Assembly: GCA_964023275.1 (NCBI GenBank)
Contig: OZ029921.1
Coordinates: 18,847,609 to 18,911,608 of the forward strand
Direction of reading: 5' to 3'
From: Norana najaformis
Lineage: Eukaryota; Annelida; Clitellata; Crassiclitellata; Hormogastridae
Length of the DNA stretch: 64,000 nt
In this document: positions 46,786 to 64,000 of the stretch, piece after piece
Numbering within the stretch: position 1 is the first letter of the stretch
Layout: each line of letters starts with the position of its first letter
The notes under the pieces: generated by a model
What the model saw: the letters and a program-made list of their open reading frames with translations, nothing else
Databases searched by the model: none
What the model was told of the DNA's origin: nothing
Translations under genes and position numbers: made by a program

Positions 46786-46925
46786 TAAGTCCTGCGATGC
46801 AGAGGCCCCGTGTTCAGGTCCTTGGAATTCGTTCGTTACCGGCTGAAGGGCCAAAGATCTGGAAATGAGCGCCTCCCATAAGTTTCATCATGGGACATAT
46901 GAGCATTACTTTTTACTTTACTCAT
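46786..46925 (+). mobile_element. SINE family X, 5'-truncated copy
   Basis: gacggtaagtcctgcgatg, gccccgtgttcaggtccttg, gaattcgttcgtt and ggaaatgagcgcctccc match the 3' half of the copies at 25462 and 52764. It ends about 35 bases before the TATA-like box of the myosin-rod gene. Confidence 0.65.
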
Positions 46926-46959
46926 GGATTTACGATGCGACGGCAATCGACCCCATGCA

Positions 46960-46967
46960 TATATAGA
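46960..46967 (+). promoter_or_regulatory. TATA-like box upstream of the myosin-rod gene
   Basis: TATATAGA lies 190 bases upstream of the proposed ATG. Start of transcription about 30 bases downstream would give a 5' leader of roughly 165 bases. Inferred from position and motif only. Confidence 0.3.
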
Positions 46968-47156
46968 AGCAGCGAAAGGCCTCCTCAAAATAATCTGGAA
47001 TTTTTGTCTGCCAGTTTTCTAGAGTCTGCATTGGACACGTGCCTCTGAGAACTTGGCGGACCAAAGGAACTCGTGATCCAGAAGAACGACTAATCGAGCT
47101 ATTTATCCTAACGTATACGAATCAGAGGTCGTCCCCAAAACTCGGTCTCGGCAAGA

Positions 47157-60505
<13,349 letters not shown>

Positions 60506-60891
60506 GGCAACGCGCTCTCTACGAAGACGATAATATGAGACCAAATCGACCATTTAGTTCTTGCTCTCTCTTCGCGCTCCACAGCGTTTAGACTTGACGT
60601 TTAGGCCGACCGAAGCCTACACGAATCACACGATCTGGCATCTGAAAGGAAGAACTCCCTGTTTGTTTCGTGCACGTTTCGCTCACCAATTTCACGAATT
60701 CAGTCTGTTGTAGGTTTAATAATAGTTTTGTCGCTCGCTCTGAAAGTGTGATTTAATCACTCACTTTCTTAACTATTCGCTCGTCGCCGTTAAGAGGATT
60801 TTCACGCGATGCTTCCAACAGCAATGCTAGACAAATAGGCCTAGCTTGGATCAGTTAGTTGCAAGTTCTGTATTTAATGGCTTAACGTCGA

Positions 60892-61050
60892 ATTAAAATT
60901 TTTCTGAACACTGCCTTTGATCTTTATTTAATTGCCTCAGTAGGCCTGTTTTAATGATCTGCAATATAGTCAAAAGATTACAATTAACTTGATTAATTTA
61001 CTATTAATTCTAAAATCAATATCTGTATTATCAAACTCCGACGGAATAAA
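60892..61050 (+). terminator. Possible polyadenylation signals of the myosin-rod gene
   Basis: ATTAAA at 60892-60897 and AATAAA at 61045-61050, 390-545 bases after the stop codon. Motif only. Confidence 0.3.
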
Positions 61051-61659
61051 CTTCCCAGGCGGATATAAAACCGAGTGCCTGCGGCTGCGACGCGTTGTGC
61101 TTCTCGCGACCTTCACCACGATGTAACTGTTTCCAAGGTCGTTTGAACCACTCAGGGCATTTGGCGTAGAGCCTACTGCGTGGGCGATAGGATCAGGGCA
61201 CTGTGTTGTACGAAGGAAGGGCTGAGAGTCGGACAGACGGACACAAAGGCAGAGGGAAGGGGCGGCCGCCGTGTAACTTGGAATAAACAGCACAAGCTTT
61301 GAGGAATGAATGCTTGACTGCATCAGGCTTGGCGAGGAGGGTAGGCTGCTCACTGTTAGAGAAATTCTCGATCTTTCGATGGAAAAAAGCAGTGCAACAT
61401 TTGGCCAGCATTTCTTTCGTGTACGATTTTTAGCTGTCGGCTGCCTCTTGAGGCAGCTTCGGTCTTGCCGGTCAAACGAGGTCAGAGTAAATTAGGCTCA
61501 GGGATTTTATTTATTTATTTATTAATCTATTTATTTATAGGCCAATATAAGATATGCCTGCAACTCGTTCTCAAGGGCGGCAGAATGCAATGAATGCATT
61601 GCAGGCTCAGAAGAATGATAGGCAGAAGAATGATAGGCTAAATAATAGACAATGCATGA

Positions 61660-61662
<3 letters not shown>

Positions 61663-61699
<37 letters not shown>

Positions 61700-61701
61700 A
61701 C

Positions 61702-61763
<62 letters not shown>

Positions 61764-61870
61764 GCAACTTCTGATGCGCCGGTGTCTAATGCAAAAGGTA
61801 TCAACCGATGGCACACCAAAACCAAGCCACAGAAGATCAGTCCGCAAGACAGAGAGGCAGATAGAGGCCC
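61663..61870 (-). mobile_element. SINE-like copy with long AAT tail (copy C)
   Basis: An AT run (61663-61695) and about 19 AAT units (61706-61762) precede cttctgatgcgccggtgtct, aatgc, then ggcacaccaaaaccaagcc and agatcagt. It matches copies A and B. Read on the minus strand this is the 3' end with a TTA tail. Confidence 0.65.
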
Positions 61871-62271
61871 CTGGAAAATATATTATATATATATATATAT
61901 TTATATATTATTTACATTAAATTCGTGCATTATCTATTATTTATTATTCGTCAGCGTCCCTGTCTCGAGCCAGCCAGCCCAGCGACCATTGGGTTCTTCC
62001 GCCCATGGGGACGAGTTGCAGCCATATCATGCCTTCTCGTGCATTAGACTGTCCTTCTGGAACCATCGACCACGATGTCCTTTGGCCAAAGAGACAGCTC
62101 AAGAAACATTTTAAACCTGTCTCAAGTCACAGCTTTGATAGCTCTTTTTCCAGAGGCCTAAAATGCGTTATATAAATGACACGATAAATGCATACATATA
62201 TGTGAGCGACAGATAAACACAGAAGAACAGAAAAGATATGTAAAGAACAGACAAGACGTAGTGGATTCACA

Positions 62272-62690
62272 TTATATGATGGCAGAGACTTTGCGTATAT
62301 AAAAAGAAGGAAGTGGTTTCTTCTTTGAGTGAAAGACTTGCGTAGAGATTGTAAGGGATGAGGTGTTGCTGAGTTCGTATGATGCGTCAGATAATTGTCG
62401 TAATTCTTGTGGGAATTTATTCAAGAAGGATGGAGCAGCTATGGCTATGGAGTGATTTCCAAATTTTAAGGATGAGGCGACGTGGATGGGGTTCAAAGGA
62501 GTGGTTGGATTGTGAAAAACTGACAAAGATAGGAAGGTTGGGAGGATTGAAGTGTATTGTAGGTAAGTGATTCCTTCAGGTGTTTTAAGCCAGTAAAGTG
62601 ATTTGAGAGCAGGAGCGATGTGATGGTGTTTTGGGGGGGTTGGTTTGGTGACAGCTGATGATGATCCAGAGTTAAATAACATCTTTTAGC
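62272..62690 (-). pseudogene. L2/CR1-like LINE ORF2 C-terminus, still open for 136 codons
   Basis: The minus-strand frame contains HIAPALKSLYWLKTPEGITY, IAIAAPSFLNKFPQELRQ and LTISTQVFHSKKKPL. These match 'hI.P.LKsLhWLpv..RI.yK', 'FsvaaP.lWN.LP..lR' and 'FKs.LKt.LF'. The upstream reverse transcriptase is absent from the window, so the copy is 5' truncated. It is the best preserved LINE piece here. Confidence 0.7.
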
Positions 62691-62903
62691 ATCTCTGGTC
62701 GTTGACGTCTTTAAAACATGCGGTTTAAAAAAATAATTCTCAAGGTTTGTGTTGAGTTAGTTTCTGTTCGTCGTTTTCACGTGGTTGTTTTCAGGTGAGG
62801 TTTTCTCTGTTTAGTTTTCTATGTCGCGTTGACGTTGTTGTGACGTTGCATCTTGTTCGTACGGCTGGGTTTGATGACAGCACGAGCGAGAACATTCTTC
62901 ATC

Positions 62904-63086
62904 GGCGATGCTCAACCTTTTTTGTTGTTGTACCGCCAAGTAAAAAAGTTCTTTCATGGCGTACCCCCACCAGAAAAACTTGTCATAACTACAATGTTAT
63001 TTTGTTGTAATATTTTTTCTTGCGTACCTCTTGGCAACGCTAGCGTACTCCTAGGGGTACGCGTACCACTGGTTGAGAACCGATGT
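62904..63086. mobile_element. hAT-like non-autonomous DNA transposon
   Basis: The ends gatgctcaaccttt and ggttgagaaccgatg share the inverted CTCAACC typical of hAT-type terminal repeats. The interior has the common ggcgtaccccc and cctaggggtacgcgtacc pattern of short hAT derivatives. An 8 bp target duplication is not clear. Confidence 0.55.
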
Positions 63087-63089
63087 TCT

Positions 63090-64000
63090 AAATAGAGGGC
63101 GGTCTATTATGGTGGTGTCTATACTCAGGAAAAGTGAATTCCATCGTCTAGTTGAGCAAGGGCTACGCACGGATGTGGCAATGGTAGATGTAAGCGAGAG
63201 AGAAGACAGAGAATTAAGAGACATAGGGCCTAATGTATTGACACTACCATTGGATCGGAGGCTTTGCGTAAATTCAGAAGATGGCGCTACAAATATTTTC
63301 GCATAGCTACTTTGAACTTAGAACTGTTTAAATGTGAAAATGATTTATTCTAACAATGTTTTTAATGTATTTATTACATCTTATCAAATTTAATAGTTAA
63401 TAATGATATTTTAGGCTAATACGCCAATATAATAGAGTTATTGAGTGGCCGCTTACATACCCGTTTTTAGAATGCTCTGTCATAATTATTAATCTTTTTA
63501 GGCTTCGTCAGTTAAAGTACAGTGCTGCGGCCGTAATAATGTTGTAATAATAATGTTGTAATCATATGAAGACAATAAACGATTGAATCGTGTCAGTATA
63601 AGTTTACAAAAAGGTATGCTGATGTATTATTAGCATTAATTTGTGTTAATATCCTCCAGGACAAAAAACCACAAACGCAGAGCAGTGCATAACATGAGCC
63701 GCAACCATTGGAATGAAGGGCCTTGGTCAAAAGCGACTGAAAATTCCCCTGAATATAATCTGGTATTGACCTGCTACATGTTTCGTTTAGTCTAGGGTTT
63801 CCAACTTAGATCGTAATGATAGGTTTGGTTTGTAACTTTGAAGAGGATTGGGAGATAGCCTAAATGGCCATCCCACCTTATAGGCCGAGGCTAAGGAAAT
63901 GAAGTTGCTAACCCATGGTTCACTACCATCAATCATAAGCTGTTGCCCTGCGCTTAGCTTCAGTAGCGCTTGAGAAATTCCCGAGCTATACGATTACGAT
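63090..64000. other. 3' flank, nothing recognised
   Basis: A 77-codon plus-strand frame ending at 63306 (SIMVVSILRKSEFHRLVEQG) has no recognisable similarity. The rest is A/T-rich. Confidence 0.4.

Overview
This is a 64 kb piece of an animal nuclear genome, probably a marine invertebrate. The reasons are split genes with GT-AG introns, metazoan gene families (alpha-arrestin, rhodopsin-like receptor, muscle myosin rod), L2/CR1-like LINE fossils, several tRNA-derived SINE families and very abundant microsatellites. A spiralian (mollusc, annelid or brachiopod-like) is my best guess, but the sequence alone does not settle the phylum. No bacterial-type operon, rRNA gene, intact tRNA gene or CRISPR array was seen.

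Three genes could be assembled by matching splice sites, reading phase and protein-family alignment, all on the + strand. (1) 3916-13393: an arrestin-domain-containing (alpha-arrestin) gene, six exons visible with the first coding exon missing; one intron uses a GC-AG splice pair, and the C-terminus has no PPxY motif. (2) 34734-38597: a rhodopsin-family receptor in two visible exons, with strongly altered DRY, CWxP and NPxxY motifs. (3) 47157-60505: twelve exons that join without a phase error into an 870-residue coiled coil homologous to the rod of muscle myosin II, starting in distal S2 and ending in a short tailpiece. No motor-domain exon exists anywhere in the window. The first exon has a good ATG context, an in-frame stop 48 bases upstream and a TATA-like box, so the gene looks like a motorless, rod-only myosin comparable to molluscan catchin/myorod or Drosophila myosin rod protein, but at its own locus and tryptophan-free. 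This is the most interesting object in the window.

The rest is non-coding and repeat rich. 1-3.9 kb: flank with a pyrimidine tract and a GC-richer patch carrying an RFX-type X-box. 4-13.4 kb: arrestin introns with ATCC minisatellites, a 1.7 kb element bounded by inverted minisatellites, and an ACTG array. 13.4-34.7 kb: intergenic, with long TATC and AT arrays, SINEs, a duplicated purine block, a 62-63 bp tandem repeat, an L2-like fossil and an array of perfect palindromes inside a MITE-like element. 38.6-47.1 kb: intergenic, with a very regular 23 bp minisatellite, paired direct repeats and L2-like fossils. 47-60.5 kb: myosin-rod introns holding a decayed LINE, SINEs, a GGC/GGT-type array and an AT array of about 215 bp. 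60.5-64 kb: 3' flank with further SINE, LINE and hAT-like debris.

Nothing links the three genes functionally beyond adjacency and shared orientation. Coordinates of exons are inferred from splice consensus and phase, not from transcripts.
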